Assembly: GCA_947456965.1 (NCBI GenBank)
Contig: CANGTU010000005.1
Span: 1 to 64,000, forward strand
Length of the DNA: 64,000 nt
Origin: Flavobacteriales bacterium
GTDB lineage: Bacteria; Bacteroidota; Bacteroidia; Flavobacteriales_D; Sanyastnellaceae
Direction of reading: 5' to 3'
The notes beneath the pieces were generated by a model. That model saw nothing but the letters and a program-made list of their open reading frames with translations. It was not told the origin of the DNA and made no database searches. Position numbers and translations under genes: made by a program. The stretch's first letter is position 1. Every line of letters starts with the position of its first letter. This document shows, piece by piece, positions 8,444-17,102 of this stretch.

Positions 8444-9499
8444 TCAACGGGTGTGATAGATCACATGGGTAAGGGTACGTCCTACCGCTTCAACCACCGA
8501 AGGGTCAATATTCTCCAGATTATCCTTGTGCGTGTGGTGTGTGCTGCTGAACTCATAGCCCCCAAAACCCATCGTCTTAGTGGATGGCTGCATATCAATG
8601 ATGTCGATGGAGCGCACCCCTGCCTGATTCATAAAGATGTGATCATCGATAATCTCACCGGTCACTGGATCCTGAAACAACCCGGCATAGCCCAGCTTGG
8701 CAGCAGTGGACCACACCCGGTTCACTACATCGGGAGCAACCTGCATACTTATTCCTTCCCGATTAAACCGGGCATTGCGCCCACCCACCATATCGAGCAG
8801 GATGCCGAACATAGCCTGATATCCCGGGCGATGGGGATTGTTCTTCCAATGTTGTGATCCAAGGCACCAGTATAGATAGTCCTGGTCAGAACCGCCGTCA
8901 TCCCATTCCGGTCGCCCGTAGTCTTCCGCGTCGAAGAAGATGATATCCACCCCGACCTTCGGAGGCGCCTGCTGGATAAGCCTGGCTACCTCGAGCAGCA
9001 CCGCTACTCCGCTCGCGCCGTCATTGGCACCATCAATCGGAAGCTTCCGCATGGATGATTCGGGATCTTTATCCGCATACGGACGAGTATCCCAATGTGC
9101 CGCAAGAAGAATACGCTTCCGGGCATCGGGATTAAACTCTGCAATGATATTCCGCATGCGCAATGGAGTGCCATCCCATGCCAAAACAGTGGTCTTCTGT
9201 TCAATCGTCCGGCCGCCATAGGCCTGTAGCCGACTCACCAGCCAGTCTCCGGTTTGCACATGTGCACGGGTATTGGGCACACGTGGGCCAAACTCAACCT
9301 GAGTGCGAAGGAAGAACATCGCACTGTCCGTAATGAAGGACGGTACCACGATCTGTTCCTTCGGCTTGTCACTGCTTTCTTTTGTGCTTGAATCTCCGCC
9401 CCGCCCGGACTTTCTATTTTCGCAGCTCTGGAGGATGAAAACGAGCGCAGCTGCCCCACTGAGGAGAAGCGCAATCAGTCGGGTGCGTTTAGTTGCCAT
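8444..9499 (-). CDS. M28-family glutaminyl-peptide cyclotransferase-like lipoprotein
   Basis: A 351-residue protein with lipobox LQSC (Cys26), so anchored in the envelope. The fold is the M28 zinc-peptidase type: AAHWDTRPYAD, DGANDGASGVAVLLE (Asp160), FFDAED (Glu192), LLDMVGG (Asp236) and HHTHKDN (His324), plus a WCLGSQHW segment. This set matches bacterial glutaminyl cyclases of Bacteroidota more than aminopeptidases, which usually keep two metal sites. Such enzymes convert N-terminal Gln of exported proteins to pyroglutamate. Many predicted exported proteins in this window begin with Gln after signal peptide cleavage. It overlaps the end of cysS by 11 bp and is probably co-transcribed with it. 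An aminopeptidase role is the main alternative. Confidence 0.78.
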   Translation of the reverse strand: MATKRTRLIALLLSGAAALVFILQSCENRKSGRGGDSSTKESSDKPKEQIVVPSFITDSAMFFLRTQVEFGPRVPNTRAHVQTGDWLVSRLQAYGGRTIEQKTTVLAWDGTPLRMRNIIAEFNPDARKRILLAAHWDTRPYADKDPESSMRKLPIDGANDGASGVAVLLEVARLIQQAPPKVGVDIIFFDAEDYGRPEWDDGGSDQDYLYWCLGSQHWKNNPHRPGYQAMFGILLDMVGGRNARFNREGISMQVAPDVVNRVWSTAAKLGYAGLFQDPVTGEIIDDHIFMNQAGVRSIDIIDMQPSTKTMGFGGYEFSSTHHTHKDNLENIDPSVVEAVGRTLTHVIYHTR

Positions 9500-10961
9500 G
9501 GGTCCAGGAGGCTCCTTCTTTGGTGTCTTTGACTTGGATATTCATCGCAGCGAGCGAATCCCGGATCTTGTCAGATGTTGCAAAGTCCTTCTTGCTTCGC
9601 GCTTCAGCACGAAGCTCTAGCACAAGGGACATGAGCTGATCAGTAACGCTGCGATCAGCCCCTTCCGACTCCTCCATGCGCAGGCCCAGAACGACGGATG
9701 CATAATCGTGGAAGAGATGCCGGAGCTCCTTGATCTGGTCTTGGGTGATGCGCTGCAGGCCCTCAGCACATCCGTTGACCAGCCGCACTGCATCAAACAA
9801 ATGCGCCACGACCATTGGCGTGTTCAGGTCGTCATTCATGGACTGCCGGCAGGCCTCCCGGATGGAGGCCACATCAACCGTGCTGTCTTTAGATGGCGGC
9901 AGCCGCTCAATCTGCTGGATGGCGTTCATCATTCTTCGATAGCCCTTCTCCGCGGCTTGCAAGGCTTCATTTGAGAAATCCAAAGTGCTGCGGTAATGGG
10001 CCTGAAGCATGAAGAAGCGAACTACCATGGGGGCGTAGCCTTGGTCCAGGAGCTCGTGACTTCCTTCAAATAACTCGTGCGGCAGGAAGGAGTTGCCAAG
10101 GGACTTGGACATCTTTTGGCCATTTACTGTCAGCATGTTGCCGTGCAGCCAGTACTTCACCGGGCCATGGCCACAGCATGCCGTATTCTGGGCGATCTCC
10201 GATTCATGGTGCGGAAACTTCAGGTCCATCCCTCCGCCGTGTATATCAAAGCGGTCGCCGAGATACTTGGTACTCATGGCCGAGCACTCAAGATGCCATC
10301 CCGGAAAGCCATCACCCCACGGAGAGCTCCAACGCATGATGTGCTCTGGAGCAGCTTTCTTCCACAGCGCAAAATCAGCAAAGAACCGCTTCTCTTCCTG
10401 CCCCTCTAAATCTCGGGTGTGTTCCAGTAATTCATCGACATTCCTGCCGCTGAGTTCTCCATATGGAAAGCGCTTCATGTATCCCTGTACATCGAAGTAA
10501 ACGCTGCCATTCACTTCATAAGCGAGCCCTTCTGACAGAATCTTTTTCACCATATCAATCTGCTCGATGATATGACCAGTAGCTGTGGGCTCAATGGATG
10601 GTGGCTCCGTGTTGAGTTGCTGCAATACCCAATGGAAGTAGACCGTGTATTTATGAGCAATCTCCATCGGCTCGAGCATCTCCAGCCTGGCTTGCTCACC
10701 AATCCGGTCAACACCAGCGTCAAACTCCGTGGTGATATGTCCCACATCAGTGATGTTGCGCACATAACGCACCCTGTAGCCGAGGTACTTCAGGTAGCGG
10801 TACAGCACATCGAAGGTGACATAGGTACGGGCATTGCCGAGGTGAGCATAGTTGTAAACGGTAGGGCCGCACACATAGAGCCCCACGAATGGTGGACGAA
10901 GGGGCTCGAATACTTCCTTCTGCCGGGTCAGGCTGTTGTACAGGGACAACTCATGTTGCAT
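9489..10961 (-). CDS. cysS: Cysteine--tRNA ligase
   Basis: A 490-residue class I aminoacyl-tRNA synthetase that charges tRNA-Cys. The N terminus has the zinc Cys31 in YVCGPTVYNYAH, the HIGH motif as HLGN (40-43), GWHLECSAM and GGGMDLKFPHHESE zinc/cysteine pocket segments, and KMSKS near residue 280. The C-terminal DALR-type helical and tail regions are complete, and length matches the family. The start is 2 bp from a T-rich run of a hairpin (10963-10999), so upstream transcription may end or be attenuated just before it. The stop lies inside the start of the M28 cyclase gene, so the two are likely one transcript. Confidence 0.97.
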   Translation of the reverse strand: MQHELSLYNSLTRQKEVFEPLRPPFVGLYVCGPTVYNYAHLGNARTYVTFDVLYRYLKYLGYRVRYVRNITDVGHITTEFDAGVDRIGEQARLEMLEPMEIAHKYTVYFHWVLQQLNTEPPSIEPTATGHIIEQIDMVKKILSEGLAYEVNGSVYFDVQGYMKRFPYGELSGRNVDELLEHTRDLEGQEEKRFFADFALWKKAAPEHIMRWSSPWGDGFPGWHLECSAMSTKYLGDRFDIHGGGMDLKFPHHESEIAQNTACCGHGPVKYWLHGNMLTVNGQKMSKSLGNSFLPHELFEGSHELLDQGYAPMVVRFFMLQAHYRSTLDFSNEALQAAEKGYRRMMNAIQQIERLPPSKDSTVDVASIREACRQSMNDDLNTPMVVAHLFDAVRLVNGCAEGLQRITQDQIKELRHLFHDYASVVLGLRMEESEGADRSVTDQLMSLVLELRAEARSKKDFATSDKIRDSLAAMNIQVKDTKEGASWTHGN

Positions 10962-10962
10962 G

Positions 10963-10999
10963 ATACAAAGAAAAGAAAACCCCGGCGGTAATGCCGGGG
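10963..10999 (-). terminator. Rho-independent terminator or attenuator after the MORN gene, directly before cysS
   Basis: On the minus strand a 7-bp GC stem (CCCCGGC / GCCGGGG, 10980-10999) with a 6-nt loop is followed by TTTTCTTTTCTTTG. It lies between the MORN gene stop (11042) and the cysS start (10961). It should end the upstream transcript; because it is so close to cysS it could also regulate read-through. Confidence 0.8.
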
Positions 11000-11041
11000 T
11001 CAGTGTGTCAGTTCAACTTGAAAACTGAAGGAGATGCAGCC

Positions 11042-11938
11042 TTAAAGATCGGCCTCGGGAATGACTCCGGTGCCCACAAACCTCCCGTTCTTGTACATTT
11101 CTATGCGCACCAGTACGCCATTGTTGTTGTACTTGAAGACCTTACCATCCATCAGTCGACCCTTGTGGAATTGTCCGGTCTGGGCAATGTCTCCGTTCTT
11201 GTTGTAAAGGGTGTTGAAACCATTGGGCTTGAACACATCAGCAGCATTCGGCTTTTCTACGGCCACAGGGCTGGATTTACCAATCTCTTCATCGTATGGA
11301 TCAACTGCCGGTATGGCCGCAGGTGCGGGATTTTCCCGATGTATTATCAGACTTCCAGGTACCATCACTCCCTTCGCGAATTCTTTCTCTTCAACCAGCA
11401 AACCCTGCTCGTTGTAGCGTTTGCTGACTCCGTTTTCCTGCCCATTGAGCACCGTAAGCTCAAGCTCCGGCTTGCCATTCTCATGAAAGTATCGCTGAAT
11501 GCCATTGCGCTTCCCGGACTCATTGAACACAAAAGCCTGCTGAGGCTGCCCGTTGGGGTGGAAACGTTTGAATTCTCCTATGTTCTTGTTGTTGACCCAA
11601 GTGCCCGTTTCTTCGACCTGGCCGTTTTCGTAAAACGTGGAATAAACTCCATGGGGCTTTCCTGCGAGGTATTGGACCTGGCTCATCAGTTTGCCTCCTG
11701 GCCAGTATCTTTTCCAGACGCCTTCTCTCCGGCTGTTATGATAGGTGCCTTCTTCTACCGTCTCATCCGGAGCATAAGCCCGGTCATTGGACATGAAGCC
11801 ATTGATGACCCAATAGCCCTGGCGCTGCCCGTGTTCATCAATTTGGTTGATTCCTCCATTGTTCCCGGCCAAGGCAGGAACGGTTGCGAGGCCCAGAAAA
11901 AGGAGAACGAGGAAATGGTGGTAGAAACTGGTTTTCAT
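11042..11938 (-). CDS. Exported MORN/YwqK-type repeat protein
   Basis: A 298-residue protein with a signal peptide (about residues 1-25, VPALAG) and a series of MORN_2/YwqK-type repeats: GYWVINGF, EGVWKRYWPGGKLMSQVQY, HGVYSTFYENGQVEETGTW, GEFKRFHPNGQ, NGIQRYFHENGKPELE, NGVSKRYNEQG, and more after a Pro/Ala-rich spacer near residues 205-235. Such repeats make extended beta hairpins, and in Bacteroidota they are common in exported proteins of unknown role. It is one of the few exported proteins here without Gln after the predicted cleavage site. It follows threonine dehydrogenase by 27 bp and precedes a terminator, so these two genes form an operon. Confidence 0.75.
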   Translation of the reverse strand: MKTSFYHHFLVLLFLGLATVPALAGNNGGINQIDEHGQRQGYWVINGFMSNDRAYAPDETVEEGTYHNSRREGVWKRYWPGGKLMSQVQYLAGKPHGVYSTFYENGQVEETGTWVNNKNIGEFKRFHPNGQPQQAFVFNESGKRNGIQRYFHENGKPELELTVLNGQENGVSKRYNEQGLLVEEKEFAKGVMVPGSLIIHRENPAPAAIPAVDPYDEEIGKSSPVAVEKPNAADVFKPNGFNTLYNKNGDIAQTGQFHKGRLMDGKVFKYNNNGVLVRIEMYKNGRFVGTGVIPEADL

Positions 11939-11965
11939 GGCGTTTTGACAATGGTTCTCTGCTTT

Positions 11966-12949
11966 TTACGCCCCGTGGAGTCCGGAAGTTTCGCCAGAGG
12001 CTTGTTTTTTTCTTCGTATTTCGACTAACATTTTCTCTGTCAGTCGTGCCAGGTCATATTCTGGCTTCCACCCCCAGTCGTCCCGGGCGGCTGAATCATC
12101 AATGCTGTCAGGCCAGGAGTCAGCCAGTGACTGCCTGAAATCGGGTACATAGTCTAATCGAAAGCCCGGCTGGTGCTTGCGGATTTCCTGCCCGATCATC
12201 TCCGGAGTAAAGCTCATCCCGGCCAGGTTATAGCTGCTCCTGATCTTGACGGAGCTTGCCGGAGTCTCCATGAGCTCTATGGTGGCCCGAATGGCATCTT
12301 CCATCATCATCATGGGAAGCATAGTGCCGGCCGAGAGAAAACAGGTGTAGCTGTCGTTTTCGACGGCTGAATAAAAGATATCCACGGCATAATCTGTCGT
12401 GCCCCCTCCGGGTGCAGAGCGATAACCGATGAGCCCCGGATAGCGCAAACTGCGCACATCCACACCGTGCTTCAGGTGATAATACTCGCACCAGCGCTCT
12501 CCAGCCTGCTTGGATATGCCATACACACTGGTGGGTTCCATGATGGTGCGCTGTGGTGTCAGCAGCCGGGGAGAGGTTGGGCCAAATACAGCAATGGAAC
12601 TGGGCCAGAAAAGTTTGCTCACTTTACCGGCTCGACAGAGTTCAAGCAGAATAAAGAGCCCGTTCATATTGAGGTCCCACGCCTTTTCGGGGTGCCGCTC
12701 AGCCGTCGCCGAAAGCAACGCCGCAAGCTGATAGACCTCAGTAATCTGATAGTGATCTATGACCGATTCCACCGCAGAACGGTCGAGCGTGTCGAGCTGA
12801 ATGTAAGGTCCGGAAAGTAGTTCCGGTTGATCCGTTGGTCGCAAATCCGCAGCGATGACCCGCTTATCACCCCACTTCTGACGGAGGGCGGTCACGAGCT
12901 CTGTGCCAATCTGGCCAGAAGCTCCGATTACCAAAATAGTTCCTTGCAT
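11966..12949 (-). CDS. tdh: L-threonine 3-dehydrogenase, SDR type
   Basis: A 327-residue NAD-dependent extended SDR. ATG 12949 is chosen over 12985 because it begins MQGTILVIGASGQIG and because a perfect -7 promoter element (12983-12990) overlaps the longer start. The Rossmann motif GASGQIG is at residues 9-15, the catalytic Tyr143/Lys147 are in SVYGISKQAGE, and PGGGTTDYAVDIFY is the signature of the Flavobacterium and mammalian SDR-type threonine dehydrogenase rather than UDP-sugar epimerases. It oxidises L-threonine to 2-amino-3-ketobutyrate, which KBL lyase splits into glycine and acetyl-CoA; kbl is not in the window. Cytoplasmic. Confidence 0.88.
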   Translation of the reverse strand: MQGTILVIGASGQIGTELVTALRQKWGDKRVIAADLRPTDQPELLSGPYIQLDTLDRSAVESVIDHYQITEVYQLAALLSATAERHPEKAWDLNMNGLFILLELCRAGKVSKLFWPSSIAVFGPTSPRLLTPQRTIMEPTSVYGISKQAGERWCEYYHLKHGVDVRSLRYPGLIGYRSAPGGGTTDYAVDIFYSAVENDSYTCFLSAGTMLPMMMMEDAIRATIELMETPASSVKIRSSYNLAGMSFTPEMIGQEIRKHQPGFRLDYVPDFRQSLADSWPDSIDDSAARDDWGWKPEYDLARLTEKMLVEIRRKKQASGETSGLHGA

Positions 12950-12982
12950 GGTCCATTCTCCCGGTTCATTGCCGGGTCGGGC

Positions 12983-12990
12983 CAAATGTA
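12983..12990 (-). promoter_or_regulatory. -7 promoter element for tdh
   Basis: The minus strand reads TACATTTG, a perfect Bacteroidota -7 element (TAnnTTTG), 34 nt before the chosen ATG. No good -33 element was found at the usual distance. The match supports the shorter start of tdh. Confidence 0.55.
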
Positions 12991-12993
12991 CAT

Positions 12994-13049
12994 AGCCGCC
13001 CGGATCAAGCTGAACAACCCCTGGGCGGCTTTTTTTGTCAGTTGTTCAG
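12994..13049 (+). promoter_or_regulatory. Pseudoknot-capable or dyad structure upstream of the ECF sigma operon
   Basis: Two overlapping inverted repeats interlock. AGCCGCCC (12994-13001) pairs with GGGCGGCT (13023-13030), followed by seven T residues as in an intrinsic terminator. CTGAACAAC (13010-13018), in the loop of that hairpin, is a perfect 9-bp complement of GTTGTTCAG (13041-13049) downstream. As RNA this is the order of an H-type pseudoknot with loops of 8, 4 and 10 nt, the last U-rich; as DNA it is a dyad with about 31-bp spacing. No canonical plus-strand promoter is visible upstream of it, so an RNA role is uncertain. Confidence 0.4.
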
Positions 13050-13140
13050 GATATGTTCCGGCCCGGTGCAAAACCGCCCCGGTGAGAAGAGTATCCGGAA
13101 TTGCCTGTTCTGTCCTCATTTTTACAGCGAAAACCAGCCC

Positions 13141-13674
13141 GTGATCCTCGCACTGCTAAAACCACCCCCGTCGGAGGACGAACTATCAGCCGCTGAGTTC
13201 AGGGCTCTGTTCAATCAGTTCTACAAGCCAATCCGTAATTACATCTATTTCAGGTGTGCGGATGTGGATATGGCCGAAGACCTGGCTCAGGATGTATTTG
13301 TCAAGCTCTGGGAAAACCGAGGCCGCATTGAGCGCAAAACGGTCAAGGCCTACCTCTACACCATTGCCCTCCACCTCACCATTAACCAGGTTAAAAGACG
13401 TCAGCTTTATTTCAGATACCTGAAGGAACGTCCCGGTGACCGGGATTTCGATACCCCCGAGAAACTGGCAGAGATGGAGGATTATAACCGAAAACTGGTA
13501 GGGGTAATCAATAGTTTGCCGGAGGGAGGCCGCGAAGTGTTTCTCATGAATCGCCTGGAAGATCTGACCTACAACGAAATCGCCGACCGGCTCGGACTCA
13601 GTGTCAAAGCCGTGGAGAAACGCATGAGCAAGGTGCTCCGCATCTTCCGCGAACAACTCGGCACGGAGATATGA
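13141..13674 (+). CDS. ECF-family RNA polymerase sigma factor (FecI-like)
   Basis: A sigma-70 family ECF factor. Region 2 is visible as FNQFYKPIRNYIYFR to DLAQDVFVKLWENR, and region 4 as LTYNEIADRLGLSVKAVEKRMSKVL. GTG 13141 (177 residues) is preferred because the sequence before it, from ATG 13042, is Cys/Pro/Arg-rich and non-family-like; the start remains uncertain. The stop overlaps the receptor start (ATGA, 13671-13674), so the two are translationally coupled. With the receptor, lipoprotein and FecR downstream it forms a cell-surface signalling system in which ligand binding at the outer membrane releases the sigma factor. The target is probably its own operon. Confidence 0.88.
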   Translation: MILALLKPPPSEDELSAAEFRALFNQFYKPIRNYIYFRCADVDMAEDLAQDVFVKLWENRGRIERKTVKAYLYTIALHLTINQVKRRQLYFRYLKERPGDRDFDTPEKLAEMEDYNRKLVGVINSLPEGGREVFLMNRLEDLTYNEIADRLGLSVKAVEKRMSKVLRIFREQLGTEI

Positions 13675-16286
13675 GAAGGATTCTGGCCATGGCCATCTGG
13701 CTGGTGGCGGGTATCCACCAGGCAGCTGCGCAAGAGGGTTCGCCAAGAATCCCCGAAGCGCTTGGACCTGCTCCACTCGAACAGATTTTATCAACGCTGA
13801 GGAAAGAATACAAGATCCGATTGGCATATGATCCAGATGCAGTCGCCGGGATTGAAAGCGGTTCATCGGGAGCGGGGATGATGGCTACTGAAGCTCTGGA
13901 TGCTCTCCTGACTGGCACAGGTTTGGGCTGGAAAAGGGTGCGCAATACACTGGTCATTTTTCAGGATACCAGGTCGCCTGGGCTAAAGCCGGCCTCCACC
14001 GGTTCTCAGCGCGATGCGTGGTCGGCAATCATCGCGGATAGCGAAACGGGAGAGGGCCTGCCTTATGCACTCGCCCGTGTTTCTGACCGCGAGGTCGGCG
14101 TAGTGGCCGATGAATATGGAAAATTAGTGATTGCAGACCTCGCATCGGACTCCTGCGTGGTGACTATCTATTATACAGGATTTCAGCCAAGGTCGTTCCG
14201 CCTGAATTCAACTTGGGCATCGCGGAAAGTGATTACACTCGACCCCGCCGAAGTTTCGCTTCCGCGCGCCGAGGTTACCGGATTCCGCACTCCACTGCTG
14301 GAGCCGGGTGAGGCAGTGGGTATGCAGTCCTTGCAACCGCAGTCACTGACCGCCATCAGTACGAACGGGGAAACGGATATCCTGCGGGGGGCGCAGCTCT
14401 TACCCGGTATCTCCGGTACTACTGAGAGCAGCAGCGGACTGATCATTCGGGGCAGTGATTCGGATCAGGCACTGGTTCAGTTTGATGACTTCACCATTTA
14501 TCACCTCGATCATTTCTTCGGAAATTTCAGTGCGATCAACCCGGATATGGTCAAGCAGGTGAGAGTAAGCAAGGGTTTCACTGACGCTGCATCTGGCGGA
14601 AGGGCCGGTGGCATGGTCCGTATCACAGGGAAGGAAGGGAATCGTATGCGCCCATCTGCTACGCTGAATCTAGGAACGCTTTCTGCCGGATTTATGGCCG
14701 AAACTCCTGTCGGAAGCCGGGGTTCATTCATCATAGCCGGGCGACGTTCCTACATGGATCTGGCACCCACTCCGGCCTTCCGTAGTCTGTACACGACGGC
14801 CTACAACCAAGCTGGTGCGGCGGCTAAAGAAGAGGATCTCTTCGCCGGTGAGAACCGTCCGGACTTCGCCTATCAGGACCTGACAGCCAAATGGAGCTGG
14901 AGGGGAGTGGGTTCGGGACGCCTGAGTGTCAGCGCTTACCTCGGACGGGACAAGCTCAGTCAGTCATACCGGCTGGTCAACGAATCGGGCAGACTGAAAG
15001 CGAGTTATGCCGATCAAAGCTTATGGGGCAATACGGGTGTGGGATTGCGCTGGCAACGGGAAAAAAAGGCCGGTGCCCCAGTCCTGATCTCCCTCGGATG
15101 GAGCCGCTACCAAAGCAACTTCTTTTCAGCCGATTCCATTGTCTCAGTTACCACAGGCCTGCCCTCTAAGGTATTGCGCGACGAGTCATTCTTGCTGAAC
15201 GACGCTAATCTCCGTCTGGAAAAGGGCTTCAGGTCGGGCAGGTGGAACATGCGTTCAGGTCTTCACCTGAATGGTACAGCGCTGGAGGGGAGAGATAACG
15301 CAAACCTGAAAAGCGGTCAGGGAAGCGCAATCATCTCGTCGTTTTATCTCCAGTCTGAAGGATCATTCGGGAAGCTTGTCCTTCGTCCGGGCCTGCGGTG
15401 GAGCCATTATTCTATTCACAACAAAGGGTATCCGGAATGGCGATTATCCTCCTCCTGGAAGGCTACCGGAAATCTCGAGATCAAGGCAGGTATCCATCGC
15501 GTGCACCAGTTCATCCATCGGCTGAGACAGCAAAGTCTGGGAATGAATCACTCGGATGTCTGGATATGGTCAGCGTCTGAAACGGTTCCGGTCCTGCGAA
15601 CAGATCAGGTCAGCGCGGGATTTACTTACCGCAAGGGCCACTGGACGATCGATGCGGAAGGCTACATGAAAAACAACGCAGGCACGTTTGAGTATGTTCC
15701 GCAGCTTCTGGATGATTTCGTTCCGGGCGACTCGCTGCTCACAGGCTCTGGAAAGGCAAGGGGCATTGACATGCTCGTGGGATTTCGTGAAAAGGGTCAC
15801 CACGCCTGGCTCGCCTATTCTTTCATGGTTACTGCCAACCGATTCGCGGAGCTTGGCTCACGCGATCTGCCGGAGTGGTTTGACCAACGCCACGAGTGGA
15901 AAGGAACTTACCAATGGAATGTGGGCCACTGGGAACTGGCACTTACGGGTGTTTTCGGCACGGGGAGGCCTTATACTCCTTTACTGGGCACATTCATGAT
16001 CCCTCTTCAGCAAGGTGACATCGCTCAGGGACCGCTGTTCGGCCCTCTCTACGCGGGAAGGCTTCCGGCCTATCATCGCATGGATATGGCCGTTGCGTGG
16101 AACCAATGTTCGCGCAGCTCGTGCTATACCATTCGCGCATCTTTGTTCAATCTGTACAACAGGAGAAACATCCGCGATATCCGGTACAGTGGACTGCCCG
16201 CCGATCAGGGAATGCTGGTGGTCCTCGCCGAGCAGATCCGCATGACCGGATTTATTCCAAGTCTCCAACTTCAAATCAAATGGTGA
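13671..16286 (+). CDS. TonB-dependent outer-membrane receptor with N-terminal STN signalling domain
   Basis: An 871-residue outer-membrane protein with signal peptide cleaved at AAA|QEGS. Residues about 33-92 form an STN (secretin/TonB short N-terminal) domain (LEQILSTLRKEYKIRLAY to NTLVIFQD), used to contact an anti-sigma factor. A carboxypeptidase-regulatory-like beta domain follows (about 115-190), then a plug (about 215-320, with LLPGISGTTESSSGLIIRG and FTDAASGGRAGGMV) and a 22-strand-type barrel. The barrel ends FIPSLQLQIKW. It takes up a ligand with TonB-ExbBD energy and signals to the sigma factor; the ligand is unknown. The start overlaps the sigma gene, and its end overlaps the lipoprotein gene by 7 bp. 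Confidence 0.9.
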   Translation: MRRILAMAIWLVAGIHQAAAQEGSPRIPEALGPAPLEQILSTLRKEYKIRLAYDPDAVAGIESGSSGAGMMATEALDALLTGTGLGWKRVRNTLVIFQDTRSPGLKPASTGSQRDAWSAIIADSETGEGLPYALARVSDREVGVVADEYGKLVIADLASDSCVVTIYYTGFQPRSFRLNSTWASRKVITLDPAEVSLPRAEVTGFRTPLLEPGEAVGMQSLQPQSLTAISTNGETDILRGAQLLPGISGTTESSSGLIIRGSDSDQALVQFDDFTIYHLDHFFGNFSAINPDMVKQVRVSKGFTDAASGGRAGGMVRITGKEGNRMRPSATLNLGTLSAGFMAETPVGSRGSFIIAGRRSYMDLAPTPAFRSLYTTAYNQAGAAAKEEDLFAGENRPDFAYQDLTAKWSWRGVGSGRLSVSAYLGRDKLSQSYRLVNESGRLKASYADQSLWGNTGVGLRWQREKKAGAPVLISLGWSRYQSNFFSADSIVSVTTGLPSKVLRDESFLLNDANLRLEKGFRSGRWNMRSGLHLNGTALEGRDNANLKSGQGSAIISSFYLQSEGSFGKLVLRPGLRWSHYSIHNKGYPEWRLSSSWKATGNLEIKAGIHRVHQFIHRLRQQSLGMNHSDVWIWSASETVPVLRTDQVSAGFTYRKGHWTIDAEGYMKNNAGTFEYVPQLLDDFVPGDSLLTGSGKARGIDMLVGFREKGHHAWLAYSFMVTANRFAELGSRDLPEWFDQRHEWKGTYQWNVGHWELALTGVFGTGRPYTPLLGTFMIPLQQGDIAQGPLFGPLYAGRLPAYHRMDMAVAWNQCSRSSCYTIRASLFNLYNRRNIRDIRYSGLPADQGMLVVLAEQIRMTGFIPSLQLQIKW

Positions 16287-17044
16287 GGAAGTCGCTTATA
16301 TGGCTGGCATGCGGAATCTTGTCATGTAGCAAAGGATCCATGGCGGATTTGCGAGGCGATGTGATCATACTCAAGGCAGTACTCGTAGCCGGGGAGTCCG
16401 AACAGGAGGTCATCGTAACCGGTCTCAATCCAGAAACCGGTCTTGAAGAGTTTATTCGAGGCGAGCTACTCGTGGATTATGGTTCGGGTTGGATCAATTA
16501 CCTGTGGAACGGGAGCACTTATGAATCGCCGCCAGATTCGCCGGATATGCCCTTTGAGGCTTCAGGAAGGGTGATGTTTACCTCGGCTAAGACAGAAGTT
16601 TCGGCAAAGTTCGAATCACCCGGTCCACTTAATCTCATCAGCTCGGGAAGCTCTGTGTTCACCGTGACCCCGGACAATCCGGATGAAGTAGTGTTTGAGG
16701 CCAGCTGGGCTCCGATATCGGGCTATGAATACGTGGCCGTTTTGGAATTCCTCGGGGGGAGCACTGATCCCATTCCATTTCCCGGAGAATCAGGACTCTT
16801 CCCCGTCCGGTTTGCAGGGCCGTTCATCGATCCGGTAATGCTCATCAGAGCCAATGATTTCAGCAGCTTCGGTCCCCACAGACTGCGGATTATTGCCATT
16901 AATCCGCTCTATCGTGATCTTCATTTTTATTCTTCTCTTGGTGAGGAAGGGCAGCTGCTGCCCATGCCCTCCAATACGAGCAGCGGGATCGGATTTGCTA
17001 CAGCAGTTTCCCGACTGGACATCTTGCTGGAGGTTGAACCATGA
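16280..17044 (+). CDS. Small lipoprotein partner of the TonB receptor (DUF4249-like?)
   Basis: A 254-residue exported protein. ATG 16280, overlapping the receptor stop, begins a signal sequence MVRKSLIWLACGILSC with a lipobox-like ILSC (Cys16). The mature part is rich in beta-type segments (DVIILKAVLVAG, EVIVTGLN, GSSVFTVTP) and ends FATAVSRLDILLEVEP. The placement directly after a carboxypeptidase-regulatory-type TonB receptor resembles receptor/DUF4249 lipoprotein pairs of Bacteroidota, but I cannot confirm the family from motifs. A likely role is surface ligand capture. An upstream ATG at 16097 lies within the receptor barrel sequence and is rejected. Confidence 0.65.
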   Translation: MVRKSLIWLACGILSCSKGSMADLRGDVIILKAVLVAGESEQEVIVTGLNPETGLEEFIRGELLVDYGSGWINYLWNGSTYESPPDSPDMPFEASGRVMFTSAKTEVSAKFESPGPLNLISSGSSVFTVTPDNPDEVVFEASWAPISGYEYVAVLEFLGGSTDPIPFPGESGLFPVRFAGPFIDPVMLIRANDFSSFGPHRLRIIAINPLYRDLHFYSSLGEEGQLLPMPSNTSSGIGFATAVSRLDILLEVEP

Positions 17045-17102
17045 AAAAAGTGAATAATCAGGTAGGGTAAGCCTCAGAAGCCGTGTAACAATCACCGAAC
17101 TT

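Noticed and set aside
10991-12028. Open frame of about 345 codons on the plus strand across the MORN gene
   Set aside because: It is antisense to a gene with a signal peptide and repeats and crosses a terminator; its translation is low-complexity-like and unlike any family.
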